DNA of 7,586 nt from Armatimonadota bacterium (GTDB lineage: Bacteria > Armatimonadota > UBA10988): positions 1 through 7,586 of the forward strand of contig JACPDV010000168.1 of assembly GCA_016183835.1 (NCBI GenBank), in the 5' to 3' direction. The notes beneath the pieces are model-generated. The model was given only the letters and a program-made list of their open reading frames with translations. It did no database searches and was not told where the DNA came from. A program made the translations under genes and the position numbers. This document shows positions 1 through 6,644 of this stretch, piece after piece (position 1 is the stretch's first letter; each line of letters starts with the position of its first letter).

Positions 1-72
1 TACAGCATGGGACCGGCGCGACTTTGACTTCGCCCTGACCGGTGTCTCACGCGGTCTCAACGCCGGAGTCGC

Positions 73-78
73 TATAAT
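73..78 (+). promoter_or_regulatory. Possible -10 promoter element (TATAAT)
   Basis: A perfect TATAAT hexamer stands out in this GC-rich DNA 20 bases before the phosphoesterase start codon. No good -35 hexamer lies 16-18 bases upstream (that stretch reads about cgcggt), and there is no TG extension. A TTGACT at 24-29 is much too far away to pair with it. If used, transcription would begin near 85 and give a very short leader with the GGAG at 86-89 almost at its 5' end. It could be chance. Confidence 0.25.
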
Positions 79-98
79 GCTCACCGGAGCACCGCGCC

Positions 99-1259
99 AT
101 GCGTCCTGCTCGTGCCGCCCTGGCCGCGTTGTTCGCCGTCCGCCTCGCCGCGGCGGTGAGCCTGGCCCCCACACCCGCCCGCGACGAGAGCGTTTTCCCC
201 GCCCCCGGGCTGTTCGTCCGGCCATTCGTGCAGGCCGTTTCCGCCACGGGCGCCAGCCTCGTCTTCGAGACCGTCGTGCCGCTGGCGGCGCGGGTCACCG
301 TCGGCGGCGCCACCGTCGCGGACCCGGCGGTGCGGCTCCACTCGATCACCGTGCGCGAGTTGACCGCCGACACACAGTACGACTTCTCGGTGACCCTCGA
401 CGGCGCGCCCGAGCCGGCCGCCACCGGGCGTTTCCGCACCTGGCCGGCGGACCTGAGCACCGTCCGGTTCTTCGCCTACGGCGACACGCGCACGCGACCG
501 GCGGAGCACCGCCGCGTCTGCGCCGCCATGGCCGCGCTCGCCGCCGGTCACTTGTTCGTCCTCCACAGCGGCGACCTGGTGGCCGACGGGCGCCGGCACG
601 ATCTGTGGCAGAGCGAGTTCTTCGACCCCGGCGCCGAGCTCTTCGCCCAGCTCCCGGTCCTGCCTATCGCGGGCAACCACGAGCGCGGCACGGAGCTGTT
701 CCCCGCCTACTTCGAGCTACCGGACAGCGAGTGGAGCTGGGGACTGACCGTCGGCCCGGTCCACGTCACGGCCCTCGACTTCTACAAGGTCAACTGGGCC
801 ACCGCCGACTGGCGCGAGAGCGCCGAAGGCAAGTGGCTCCTGGCCGAGCTGCAGAAGGCGCAGGCCTCGCCGTGGCGGGTGGCCATGCTGCACACCCCGC
901 TCTGGTCGCGCGGGCCGCACGGCAAGCTCGACGCCGACGGTCATCCGGTGGAGGGTCCGATGCGCTTCGCGGTCGAAGTGCTCTTCCCGCTCCTCAAGCA
1001 GGCCGGCTACCGGATCGTCTTCAGCGGCCACGACCACCTCTACGAGCGGAGCGAGCGCGACGGGCTCACGGCCGTCACCAGCGGCGGTGGCGGGGCGCCG
1101 AACTACGCCCTCGGGCCCGAGAGCCAGAACCCGTACAGCAAGGTGGTGGTCAGCGCGGTGCACTACTGCGACGTGGAGGCCGATGCCCGCAGCTTCCACC
1201 TGACCGCCCGCGACCCCGACGGCAAGGTGCTCGACGAGTTCACCCTCACCCAGCCCTGA
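99..1259 (+). CDS. Secreted calcineurin-like metallophosphoesterase (purple acid phosphatase-like)
   Basis: This is a 386-residue exported phosphoesterase of the binuclear-metal calcineurin superfamily, likely to hydrolyse phosphate esters outside the cytoplasm. Residues 1-27 form a signal peptide (Arg2 and Arg5, then an Ala/Leu/Val core); the cleavage site is uncertain. Residues about 33-115 look like the beta-sandwich (fibronectin III/PAP N-terminal) domain that precedes the catalytic domain in purple acid phosphatases. The metal-ligand motifs follow in order: GDT (Asp129), SGDL (Asp159), GNHE (Asn193-His194), LHTP (His265) and GHDHLYER (His311, His313). The Tyr of the PAP GDxxY motif is not present (GDLVADG), so a true purple enzyme is unlikely. 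The start is supported by GGAG at 86-89, nine bases upstream. The gene converges on the hybrid kinase across 105 bases. The true substrate cannot be read from the sequence. Confidence 0.93.
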   Translation: MRPARAALAALFAVRLAAAVSLAPTPARDESVFPAPGLFVRPFVQAVSATGASLVFETVVPLAARVTVGGATVADPAVRLHSITVRELTADTQYDFSVTLDGAPEPAATGRFRTWPADLSTVRFFAYGDTRTRPAEHRRVCAAMAALAAGHLFVLHSGDLVADGRRHDLWQSEFFDPGAELFAQLPVLPIAGNHERGTELFPAYFELPDSEWSWGLTVGPVHVTALDFYKVNWATADWRESAEGKWLLAELQKAQASPWRVAMLHTPLWSRGPHGKLDADGHPVEGPMRFAVEVLFPLLKQAGYRIVFSGHDHLYERSERDGLTAVTSGGGGAPNYALGPESQNPYSKVVVSAVHYCDVEADARSFHLTARDPDGKVLDEFTLTQP

Positions 1260-1268
1260 GCGGAGTTC

Positions 1269-1352
1269 TCAACACAGAGGCACAGAGCCACAGAGGATCC
1301 GGACGACAGATCTTGTCCGGACTCTGTGACTCTCTGCGCTCTCTGTGGTGAG
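1269..1352. repeat. Imperfect palindromic CACAGAG-type intergenic repeat
   Basis: The gap between the two convergent genes is nearly filled by one large inverted repeat. The left arm (1269-1295) is three CACAGAG-like units. The right arm (1322-1351), read on the other strand, is the same three-unit pattern with small differences: both begin TCA, then (A/C)ACAGAG or CCACAGAG, a diverged CAGAG unit, then CACAGAG. The centre is a tighter hairpin with a perfect 7-base stem, TCCGGAC (1298-1304) and GTCCGGA (1315-1321), around a 10-base loop containing AGATCT. The low-complexity composition is unlike the flanking genes. It resembles dispersed CACAGAG palindromes I recall between genes in various environmental bacteria, but no second copy lies in this window. 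Its position past both stop codons would suit a bidirectional transcription stop or mRNA 3'-end structure, though there is no T-run typical of an intrinsic terminator. Confidence 0.75.
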
Positions 1353-1364
1353 CCCTCCGGCTCT

Positions 1365-4193
1365 TCACGCGCGCGTCGCCCGGTCGTCGAGGACCTGGCG
1401 CACCTTGGCGCCGAGGGCGGCGGGACCGAACGGCTTGGCGATGAACTGCGCCCCGGAGACCAGGACGCCCTCGCGCGCCATCACGCTCTCGGGATGCCCG
1501 GACATGTGCAGCACCGCCACGCCGGGGAGCTGGGTGAGGAGCCGCTCGGCCAGCTCGCGCCCGCTCATCCCGGGCATCACCACGTCGCTGAGGAGCAGGT
1601 CGATCGCGGCGTCGGGCTGTTCCGCCAGCCCCAGCGCGGTGGGTCCGTCGGGCGCGGCCAGGACCCGGTAGCCGTAGTCCTCCAGCACACGCTGGAGCAG
1701 CTCGCGCACCATCGGCTCGTCTTCCACGAGGAGGATGGTCTCGTCGCCCCGGCAGTCGGCCACGGGTGACGGCGGGCCGGCTGCCGGGGCCTCGGGCATC
1801 GCCAGGCGCGGGAGGTAGATGCCGAAGGTGGTGCCCCGTCCGGGCGCGCTCTCGCACGTGATGTGGCCGCGATTCTGCTTCACGATGCCGTAGACCGAGG
1901 CCAGCCCGAGGCCGGTGCCGCGGCCCACGTCCTTGGTGGTGAAGAACGGCTCGAAGACATGCTCGGCGGTCGACTCGTCCATCCCCCCGCCGGTGTCGGT
2001 GACGCTCAGGAGGACGAAGTCGCCGGGGGTCACGTCGGGCTGGGCGGCGAGCTCCGCAGTGGTGAGGGTCACCTCGCTGGTGCGCAGGGCGAGGATCCCG
2101 CCGCGCGGCATGGCGTCGTCGCTGTTGGCCACCAGGTTCATCACCGCCTGCTCGAGCTGACCCGGGTCGGCCAGCACGACTCCAAGGTGCTCGTCCAGGT
2201 CGAGGCGGAGGGCGACGCTCTCCTTGAGCAGCCGGCGGATGATCTGCCGCATGCCTTCGAGCAGCTCGTTGAGCTGGATCGGCCGGGGCTGGATCACCTG
2301 CCGGCGGCTGAAGGCCAGGAGCTGTCCGGTCAGCTCCGCAGCGCGCTCGGCGGCGTGGCGGATGGCGTCGACGTCGGCCGCCGCCGGCCCGTCGGGCGGC
2401 ACGGCGCCGGCGAGGAAGTTCGCCGCGGCGGTGATGGTGGTGAGGAGGTTGTTGAAATCGTGGGCGACGCCGCCCGCGAGCTGGCCGATGGCGTTCATGC
2501 GGTGGGCGTGCTCGAGCTGGGCGGCCAGCCGCCGGCGCTCGGTCAGGTCGCGCACGGTAGCCACCACCACGGCGTCGTCGCCGCGCGCCATCGGGCAGAG
2601 GTAGACCTCCACCGGGAACTCGCTGCCGTCGCTCGGCCGGCGCGCATTCCACTCGAAGGTGCAGGTGCCGCCCGCCAGGACGCTCTCCCAGACGGGCGCG
2701 AGCTGCTCCGCTTCGTTGCCGGCGCCCGACAGGTCGGCGAGGCTCAGGTCGTCGGTAGCGTCCGGGGCGATGCGGAAGAGCTCGAGCATCCGGCCGTTGA
2801 CCTCGAGGATCCGCCCGTCGGCGTCGGCGACGATCACGGCGTCGTCGACGTGGTCGAAAACCCGCCGGAGACGGAGCCCCGCGGCGGCGATGGCCTGCCG
2901 CGCCTGATCGGCGCGCTGCTGCGCCACGGCAAACGAGATCAGGAGCACGGCGAAGAGCAGGGCCACGCTGATGGGCTCGACCCGCCTGGCGGCCACGTTC
3001 TCGGCCCAGTGCGAAGCGTCCACCGCCATCCCGAAGACGGCCAGGACGCGCCCGGTGGCGGGATCGAGCACCGGCGCGTGGCCGCTGGACCAGACGCCCC
3101 ACGCGTCGGTGAAGGGTCCCTCCTCGAGCGGCTTGGGCTGGTAGAACAGGTCGATCAGCGCCGGGCTCGCGTCGTCGTGGACGCGGCCGGGAGGCGCGTA
3201 GTCGGGGGAGGCCGCGGGCTCGGAGCCGGCGATGGACACCACCTGGCCGTCGCGCAGGCCGAAGAGGCAGGCCGAGCGGCAGTCGGGGTTGGCCTGGCGC
3301 ACTTGCTCCAGGCGGCGGGCCACGCCGGTGTAGGAAGCCGTGCCCAAATCGGCGGGGAGCCCGCGGAGGCGGCACACCTGGCGGGGGTCGAGCGCGGCGG
3401 CGGCGGTGGTGACCCGGCGGCGGAGGTTCTCGCGCAGCTTTGCCTCGGCGTGCTGCGAGGCGCGGCCGGTGGCCCACCAGCAGGCCGCGCTGATGCCCAG
3501 GAGCGCGCCCAGCAGCGCCCCGCGCCGCAACCGCAGCGTGCGCCGGTAGACGAGGTCCAGGTCCGTCAGCTCGAGTGCGCCGGCATGTTGCAGACCGAAG
3601 GTGGCCGCCAGGACGGCCAGGGCCTCGAGCGCCGGAGCCAGCGGTTGTGGATCGCCCCGGTGCGGCACGGTCAGGGGGAGCAGGAGCCCCAGCCCGGCTC
3701 CGGCGGCGAAGCCTACGGCCGCCAGCCGCAGCCACGGGCGCCCCGCCGTCAGGCTCGCCGCGGCGGCCCACACCACCGCCGCCGCCCACACCAGGGCCGG
3801 CAGGCTGACGCAGAGCAGGGCCGCGGCATGCCCCTGCACGGGCAGGCAGAAGAGCAACAGGGCGCCGACACCCACCGCCACCAGGAGCCAACGGCCCGCC
3901 GTGCGGCCGCGGAGCAGCCAGGTGCTCTCGCGGCCGAACTCGGTCAGGGCGACGATCCCGGTGGCCACCCACAGCCCTTCCGCCCACTCTGCCCAGGGCG
4001 GGGCGCCGAGACCGACCGAGAGCAGGTGGGTCCACTCCTCGCCGGCGTGCGTGGCGGCGTAGAGCGCCAGGCCGGGCCACCACAGCGGCAGCCGAGCGGG
4101 GTGACGGTCGTAACGGGCGGACGCAGCGAAGAGCAGCCAGGCGAGACCACTCGCCAACATCGCGACGTCCGCCTGCGGTGCCAGTCCGGTCAT
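1365..4193 (-). CDS. Membrane hybrid histidine kinase: 7TM, Cache, PAS, HisKA, HATPase, receiver
   Basis: This 942-residue sensor kinase has an attached receiver. Residues 11-203 hold about seven hydrophobic helices (near 11-27, 35-50, 70-85, 100-118, 121-148, 153-174 and 184-203). A further helix (about 225-241) and one at 406-424 bracket an extracytoplasmic domain with the Cache-like pattern PPG, EGPFTDAWGVWSSGHAPV and AVFGMAVDASHW. PAS follows at about 440-552. The dimerisation box GGVAHDFNN carries the phospho-acceptor His578. The ATP-binding domain shows N686/N690, DTGGGM (Asp733), the F box and RGTGLGL. The receiver (818-938) has the acidic pair Glu824/Asp825, phospho-acceptor Asp870, Ser898 and Lys920, so all key residues are present. 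Ligand and output partner are unknown, and no Hpt protein lies nearby. Cys274, Cys305 and Cys309 lie in the sensor domain. The start has only a weak GGATGG upstream; Met12 is an alternative. Confidence 0.93.
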   Translation of the reverse strand: MTGLAPQADVAMLASGLAWLLFAASARYDRHPARLPLWWPGLALYAATHAGEEWTHLLSVGLGAPPWAEWAEGLWVATGIVALTEFGRESTWLLRGRTAGRWLLVAVGVGALLLFCLPVQGHAAALLCVSLPALVWAAAVVWAAAASLTAGRPWLRLAAVGFAAGAGLGLLLPLTVPHRGDPQPLAPALEALAVLAATFGLQHAGALELTDLDLVYRRTLRLRRGALLGALLGISAACWWATGRASQHAEAKLRENLRRRVTTAAAALDPRQVCRLRGLPADLGTASYTGVARRLEQVRQANPDCRSACLFGLRDGQVVSIAGSEPAASPDYAPPGRVHDDASPALIDLFYQPKPLEEGPFTDAWGVWSSGHAPVLDPATGRVLAVFGMAVDASHWAENVAARRVEPISVALLFAVLLISFAVAQQRADQARQAIAAAGLRLRRVFDHVDDAVIVADADGRILEVNGRMLELFRIAPDATDDLSLADLSGAGNEAEQLAPVWESVLAGGTCTFEWNARRPSDGSEFPVEVYLCPMARGDDAVVVATVRDLTERRRLAAQLEHAHRMNAIGQLAGGVAHDFNNLLTTITAAANFLAGAVPPDGPAAADVDAIRHAAERAAELTGQLLAFSRRQVIQPRPIQLNELLEGMRQIIRRLLKESVALRLDLDEHLGVVLADPGQLEQAVMNLVANSDDAMPRGGILALRTSEVTLTTAELAAQPDVTPGDFVLLSVTDTGGGMDESTAEHVFEPFFTTKDVGRGTGLGLASVYGIVKQNRGHITCESAPGRGTTFGIYLPRLAMPEAPAAGPPSPVADCRGDETILLVEDEPMVRELLQRVLEDYGYRVLAAPDGPTALGLAEQPDAAIDLLLSDVVMPGMSGRELAERLLTQLPGVAVLHMSGHPESVMAREGVLVSGAQFIAKPFGPAALGAKVRQVLDDRATRA

Positions 4194-4264
4194 GCAGAAC
4201 CATCCAAGCGCCGGACCGAGCGTGACCAGGAGACCCCGGAGGACCCGTGTCCGGGACGCGACGA

Positions 4265-4274
4265 CCTGTACAGG
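4265..4274. promoter_or_regulatory. 10-base perfect palindrome, possible operator
   Basis: CCTGTACAGG is a perfect 10-base palindrome about 72 bases upstream of the hybrid kinase start, inside the 201-base non-coding gap 4194-4394. Such a site could bind a dimeric regulator. I saw no matching second copy and no recognisable sigma70 promoter beside it, so this may be chance. The rest of the gap shows no convincing gene. Confidence 0.2.
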
Positions 4275-4394
4275 CCTGGACTACGGCTATTGTGGGGCAG
4301 CTCGGCGATCCGCGTCGGCTACGAACCGCGATTGTCAGCCGATATCCCTATCCCGTGGCGGCGGTTGATCGCCTCGCTCGAGCTGCGTCGCCGG

Positions 4395-4586
4395 TCAGGG
4401 CGACGACAGATCCCGCACGGCCAGGCCGGTGAGCTGCATGCCCGCGGGTCCGGCGTGGGCCGTGGGCCTGTCGGGCCCGGACTGCGCGGCGCGCACACGG
4501 CAGGCCAGGCTGCTGCAGAGCAGCAGCAGGCCGAACAGCAAGTAGGCGTAGAATGCCGGGTCGCGCCACGCCGTGGCAGGTCTCAT
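4395..4586 (-). CDS. Small single-helix membrane protein or lipoprotein, unknown function
   Basis: A 63-residue protein with no family I recognise. It begins MRPATAWRDP, then has one strongly hydrophobic stretch (about residues 11-29, rich in Leu, with Tyr12 and Tyr14) ending in Cys24 and Cys29, then a basic RVR and a polar, Pro/Gly/Ala-rich tail. Read as a membrane anchor, it is a single-span protein with arginines at both ends, so its orientation is unclear. Read as an export signal, the SSLAC segment is an imperfect lipobox that would make Cys29 the lipidated residue. The start is chosen because an excellent Shine-Dalgarno run (GGAGGGAG) sits seven bases before the ATG. It lies 92 bases downstream of the RNase H gene on the same strand and about 200 bases upstream of the hybrid kinase, so it may be co-transcribed with the RNase H. 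A short GTCGCC/GGCGAC hairpin (4387-4404) overlaps its stop codon. Confidence 0.62.
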   Translation of the reverse strand: MRPATAWRDPAFYAYLLFGLLLLCSSLACRVRAAQSGPDRPTAHAGPAGMQLTGLAVRDLSSP

Positions 4587-4593
4587 CCGCGAG

Positions 4594-4601
4594 CTCCCTC
4601 C
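4594..4601 (-). promoter_or_regulatory. Ribosome binding site of the small membrane gene
   Basis: On the minus strand this reads GGAGGGAG, a near-ideal Shine-Dalgarno match, with a seven-base spacer to the ATG at 4586. It fixes the start of the 63-residue gene and is the main evidence that this short frame is translated. A longer upstream extension of the same frame would run through the RNase H gene out of frame, and I reject it. Confidence 0.65.
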
Positions 4602-4618
4602 GGGGCCGGGCCCGACCG

Positions 4619-4640
4619 CCTCGCGCCCGCCCGCGCGAGG
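4619..4640. other. GC-rich hairpin between the RNase H and small membrane genes
   Basis: CCTCGCG (4619-4625) and CGCGAGG (4634-4640) form a perfect seven-base stem around an eight-base loop. It lies 38 bases past the RNase H stop codon and 18 bases upstream of the small gene's ribosome binding site. No T-run follows on the minus strand, so it is not a classical intrinsic terminator. It could weaken read-through or protect an mRNA 3' end. Stems of this kind also arise by chance in GC-rich DNA. Confidence 0.3.
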
Positions 4641-4678
4641 GGTGGTGGGTTGGACAGTCGGCTCCAGGCTCGGTTTCC

Positions 4679-5080
4679 TCAGCGTTGGCTCCGAATCGCG
4701 CCCGCCGCGAGCCCGTCCGCCCGGCTGTTGCCACCGCGCAGCGTGTGCTCCCAGGTGACCTTCTCGAACTCCCTCGCCAGGCGCAGCGCCTCGGCATGCA
4801 GCTCGGCCAGCTTGGCGTCCTTGACCCGGTAGCGGCCGGTGAGCTGGCGCACCATCAGCTCGGAATCTGAGACCACGTCCACCGTGCTGGCGCCCAGCTC
4901 GCGGCACGCGGCCAGCCCGCGCAAGTGCGCGGTGTACTCGGCGATGTTGTTCGTCGCCCGCCCGATGGCGGCGCCCACGGCCTGCAGCTCCGTGCCGTCC
5001 GGGCCGAGGATCACATAGCCGATGCCCGCTGGGCCGGGGTTGCCCGAGCAGGCGCCATCGGTGTAGAGTCGAACGCGCAT
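4679..5080 (-). CDS. rnhA: RNase HI family protein (compact type)
   Basis: A 133-residue protein of the RNase H fold, which cuts the RNA strand of RNA-DNA hybrids using two bound metal ions. It opens with the diagnostic TDGACSGNPGPAG (Asp8), continues with NNIAEY (Glu48) and SDSEL (Asp72), and ends with GGNSRADGLA (Asp122). All four catalytic acids are therefore present in the right order. His112 lies ten residues before Asp122, the spacing of the flexible catalytic His in the E. coli enzyme, but this equivalence is tentative. It is shorter than E. coli RNase HI (155 residues) and lacks a Lys/Trp-rich basic handle, so it fits the compact RNase HI-like branch; the symbol is provisional. The ATG at 5080 is preferred over an in-frame TTG at 5125 because homologues begin just before the first Asp and the promoter at 5105-5133 would start transcription downstream of that TTG. 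Confidence 0.92.
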   Translation of the reverse strand: MRVRLYTDGACSGNPGPAGIGYVILGPDGTELQAVGAAIGRATNNIAEYTAHLRGLAACRELGASTVDVVSDSELMVRQLTGRYRVKDAKLAELHAEALRLAREFEKVTWEHTLRGGNSRADGLAAGAIRSQR

Positions 5081-5104
5081 CGCGCCACCCGCCGCCGGCC
5101 CCTG

Positions 5105-5133
5105 AGTGTACGGCACGGGGTCCAACCTGTAAA
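5105..5133 (-). promoter_or_regulatory. Sigma70-type promoter of the RNase H gene
   Basis: On the minus strand, TTTACA (5133-5128; five of six match to TTGACA) is followed by a 17-base spacer and TACACT (5110-5105; four of six match to TATAAT). Predicted transcription starts near 5098, giving a leader of about 18 bases before the ATG at 5080, with a weak GGGTGG just upstream of the start codon. The -35 hexamer ends two bases from the GGAGG of the divergent kinase gene, so expression of the two genes could interfere. Confidence 0.5.
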
Positions 5134-5135
5134 CC

Positions 5136-5140
5136 GGAGG
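5136..5140 (+). promoter_or_regulatory. Ribosome binding site of the REC-PAS-kinase gene
   Basis: GGAGG followed by a five-base spacer (agctg) to the ATG at 5146. This strong match fixes the start of the kinase gene, whose protein begins with a receiver domain immediately after four to five residues. No clear plus-strand promoter is visible; a weak candidate is TTGCCC (5040-5045) and TAGAGT (5064-5069), 18 bases apart inside the RNase H gene. Confidence 0.6.
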
Positions 5141-5145
5141 AGCTG

Positions 5146-6588
5146 ATGCCCACCAGCAGCGTCCTGATCGTGGACGACGACGTCACCAACCGGCGCGTCC
5201 TCGAGAGCTGGCTGCGCCGCGAGGGCTACCAGACACGCTCGGCCGTGGACGGCTACCAGGCGCTCCTGCTGGTCGAGCAGGAGCTGCCCGACCTGATCCT
5301 CCTCGACGTCATGATGCCCGGCCTCGATGGCTTCGAGGTCTGCCGCCAGCTCCGCGAGCGGCCCGTCACTCGCGCCGTGCCCATCGTCATGGTCACCACC
5401 CTGGCCGACCGCGAGAGCCGCGTCCGCGGGCTGCAGGCCGGCGCCGACGACTTCCTCAACAAGCCCGTGGACGCCACCGAGATGCTCGCCCGCTGCCGCT
5501 CGCTCCTCCGCCTCCGGCACTACCAGGGCCTCACCGAGCAGCGCGAGCTGCTCGAAGCCGCCGCCGCCGACCTCGCCGACGGCGTGCTCGTGGCCGAGAG
5601 CGACTGGCGCGTGGTGGCCGCCAACCGGCGCGCCCGCCATCTGCTCGACATCCGCGAGGACGAGCTGGTCGGCCTCTCGCTCCCCGCCCACCTGGAGCGC
5701 TTCGAGGTCAGGCCGCCGCTCGCCGAGGCGGCTCCCCCCCTCGGCCGCCCCGAGATCGGCCGCCCCGTCCGCCCCGGCGAGCCGCCGCTGGTCCTCGACG
5801 CGCAGGTCACCTCCGCCCCCGACCTCGACGGCGCCCCCGCCTACTTCGCGCTCGTCGTGCGCGACGTCACCGCCGAGCGCGGCCTGCAGACTTACCGCCA
5901 CGATTTCCTGGCCCTCACCGCCCACAAGATCCGCACCCCGCTCACCATCCTCACCGGCCTCCTCGAGCTGGTCGATGCCGATCGCGACAGCGCCCACGCC
6001 GCGGCGCTCGTCCAGCAGCTCCTGCCCGACCTGCAAGCCAAGCTGAACCATCTCACCACCAGCCTCGACGACCTCCTCATGCTCGACGAGCTGGCCGCCC
6101 GGCAGGCCCGGCCCGAGCGGCTCGAGACCGCCCTGGCCCCGGCGCTCGAGCTCGCCCGCGCGGCCGTCAGCGCGCGGCATCCCGGGCGCGACTTCGCGGT
6201 TCGCGTCCGCGGCCCCGAGCGCGCCGTCCCGATGGACCAGGCGGATCTGGGCATCGTGCTCAGGGAGCTGCTCGAGAACGCCGCCAAGTTCGGCGACGGC
6301 GGGCGGGTCGAGCTCGACTTCGAGCTCGCCGGCGACGAGCGGGAGGTGCTCCTCCTGGCCGCCGACAACGCCGCGGGCATCCCCCACGAGCACTTCGAGA
6401 CGGTCTTCGAGGCCTGCGTGCAGCTCGACCTCTACTTCACCGGCAGCATCCCCGGGCTGGGGCTCGGCCTGCCGCTCGTCCGCCGGCTTGCCGCGGCCTA
6501 CGGCGGCGGCTTCGACATCGTCGACTCCGCGCCCGGACGCGGCACCACCTGGCGCCTCCGCGTGCCCGTGCCCGCGGCGCCGGCCTGA
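5146..6588 (+). CDS. Soluble REC-PAS-histidine kinase (receiver-first hybrid kinase)
   Basis: A 480-residue cytosolic signalling protein with no membrane helix or signal peptide. The N-terminal receiver (1-125) has the acidic cluster Asp10-12, phospho-acceptor Asp54 in LILLDVMMPG, Thr84 and Lys106 in NKPVD. A PAS domain (about 134-245) follows, with the typical DGVLVAESDWRVVAANRRA start, then the dimerisation box LTAHKIRTPL with phospho-acceptor His260. The ATP-binding domain shows the N box LRELLENAAKF (Asn378), the F box around 418-421 and a G2 box PGLGLGLPL. The G1 box reads DNAAGIP: Asp407 and Gly411 are kept, but the first glycine of DxGxG is Ala409. With the receiver placed first, the protein could take phosphate from another kinase and change its own kinase activity, as in phosphorelays. 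It is divergent from the RNase H gene, and the methyltransferase-like gene follows 56 bases downstream, perhaps in the same transcript. Input signal and partner are not readable. Confidence 0.92.
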   Translation: MPTSSVLIVDDDVTNRRVLESWLRREGYQTRSAVDGYQALLLVEQELPDLILLDVMMPGLDGFEVCRQLRERPVTRAVPIVMVTTLADRESRVRGLQAGADDFLNKPVDATEMLARCRSLLRLRHYQGLTEQRELLEAAAADLADGVLVAESDWRVVAANRRARHLLDIREDELVGLSLPAHLERFEVRPPLAEAAPPLGRPEIGRPVRPGEPPLVLDAQVTSAPDLDGAPAYFALVVRDVTAERGLQTYRHDFLALTAHKIRTPLTILTGLLELVDADRDSAHAAALVQQLLPDLQAKLNHLTTSLDDLLMLDELAARQARPERLETALAPALELARAAVSARHPGRDFAVRVRGPERAVPMDQADLGIVLRELLENAAKFGDGGRVELDFELAGDEREVLLLAADNAAGIPHEHFETVFEACVQLDLYFTGSIPGLGLGLPLVRRLAAAYGGGFDIVDSAPGRGTTWRLRVPVPAAPA

Positions 6589-6632
6589 CCGCGCAGGTCG
6601 GGCTGCCAGCGCGCCGAAGCCCCGCCCCCGGC

Positions 6633-6637
6633 AGGAG
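6633..6637 (+). promoter_or_regulatory. Ribosome binding site for the GTG start at 6645
   Basis: AGGAG with a seven-base spacer before GTG at 6645. It supports GTG as the start of the decarboxylase-like gene, because no ATG is available in this frame close by and the protein reads like its family from the first residues (YRPDWHAARERL). Confidence 0.55.
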
Positions 6638-6644
6638 ACGGCCC

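Noticed and set aside
24..29. TTGACT as the -35 partner of TATAAT at 73-78
   Set aside because: The spacing is 43 bases, far from the 16-18 needed, and no -10 hexamer lies at the correct distance downstream of it.
77..1351. A 424-codon plus-strand frame overlapping the phosphoesterase
   Set aside because: Arg/Pro-rich and without motifs. The 99-1259 frame contains every metallophosphoesterase motif in order plus a signal peptide.
1246..4203. A 985-codon open frame on the minus strand overlapping the hybrid kinase in another frame
   Set aside because: The protein is Arg/Pro/Gly-rich with no motif, while the other frame gives a complete kinase. It also runs through the palindromic repeat.
4387..4404. 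GTCGCC/GGCGAC hairpin at the end of the small membrane gene as a terminator
   Set aside because: The stem is only six bases, overlaps the stop codon and has no T-run after it on the minus strand.
1863..4832. A 989-codon open frame on the plus strand antisense to the hybrid kinase
   Set aside because: It is the mirror of a GC-rich coding frame, its protein is a low-complexity Gly/Ala/Arg/His/Gln mix without any domain, and it crosses three minus-strand genes and the gaps between them.
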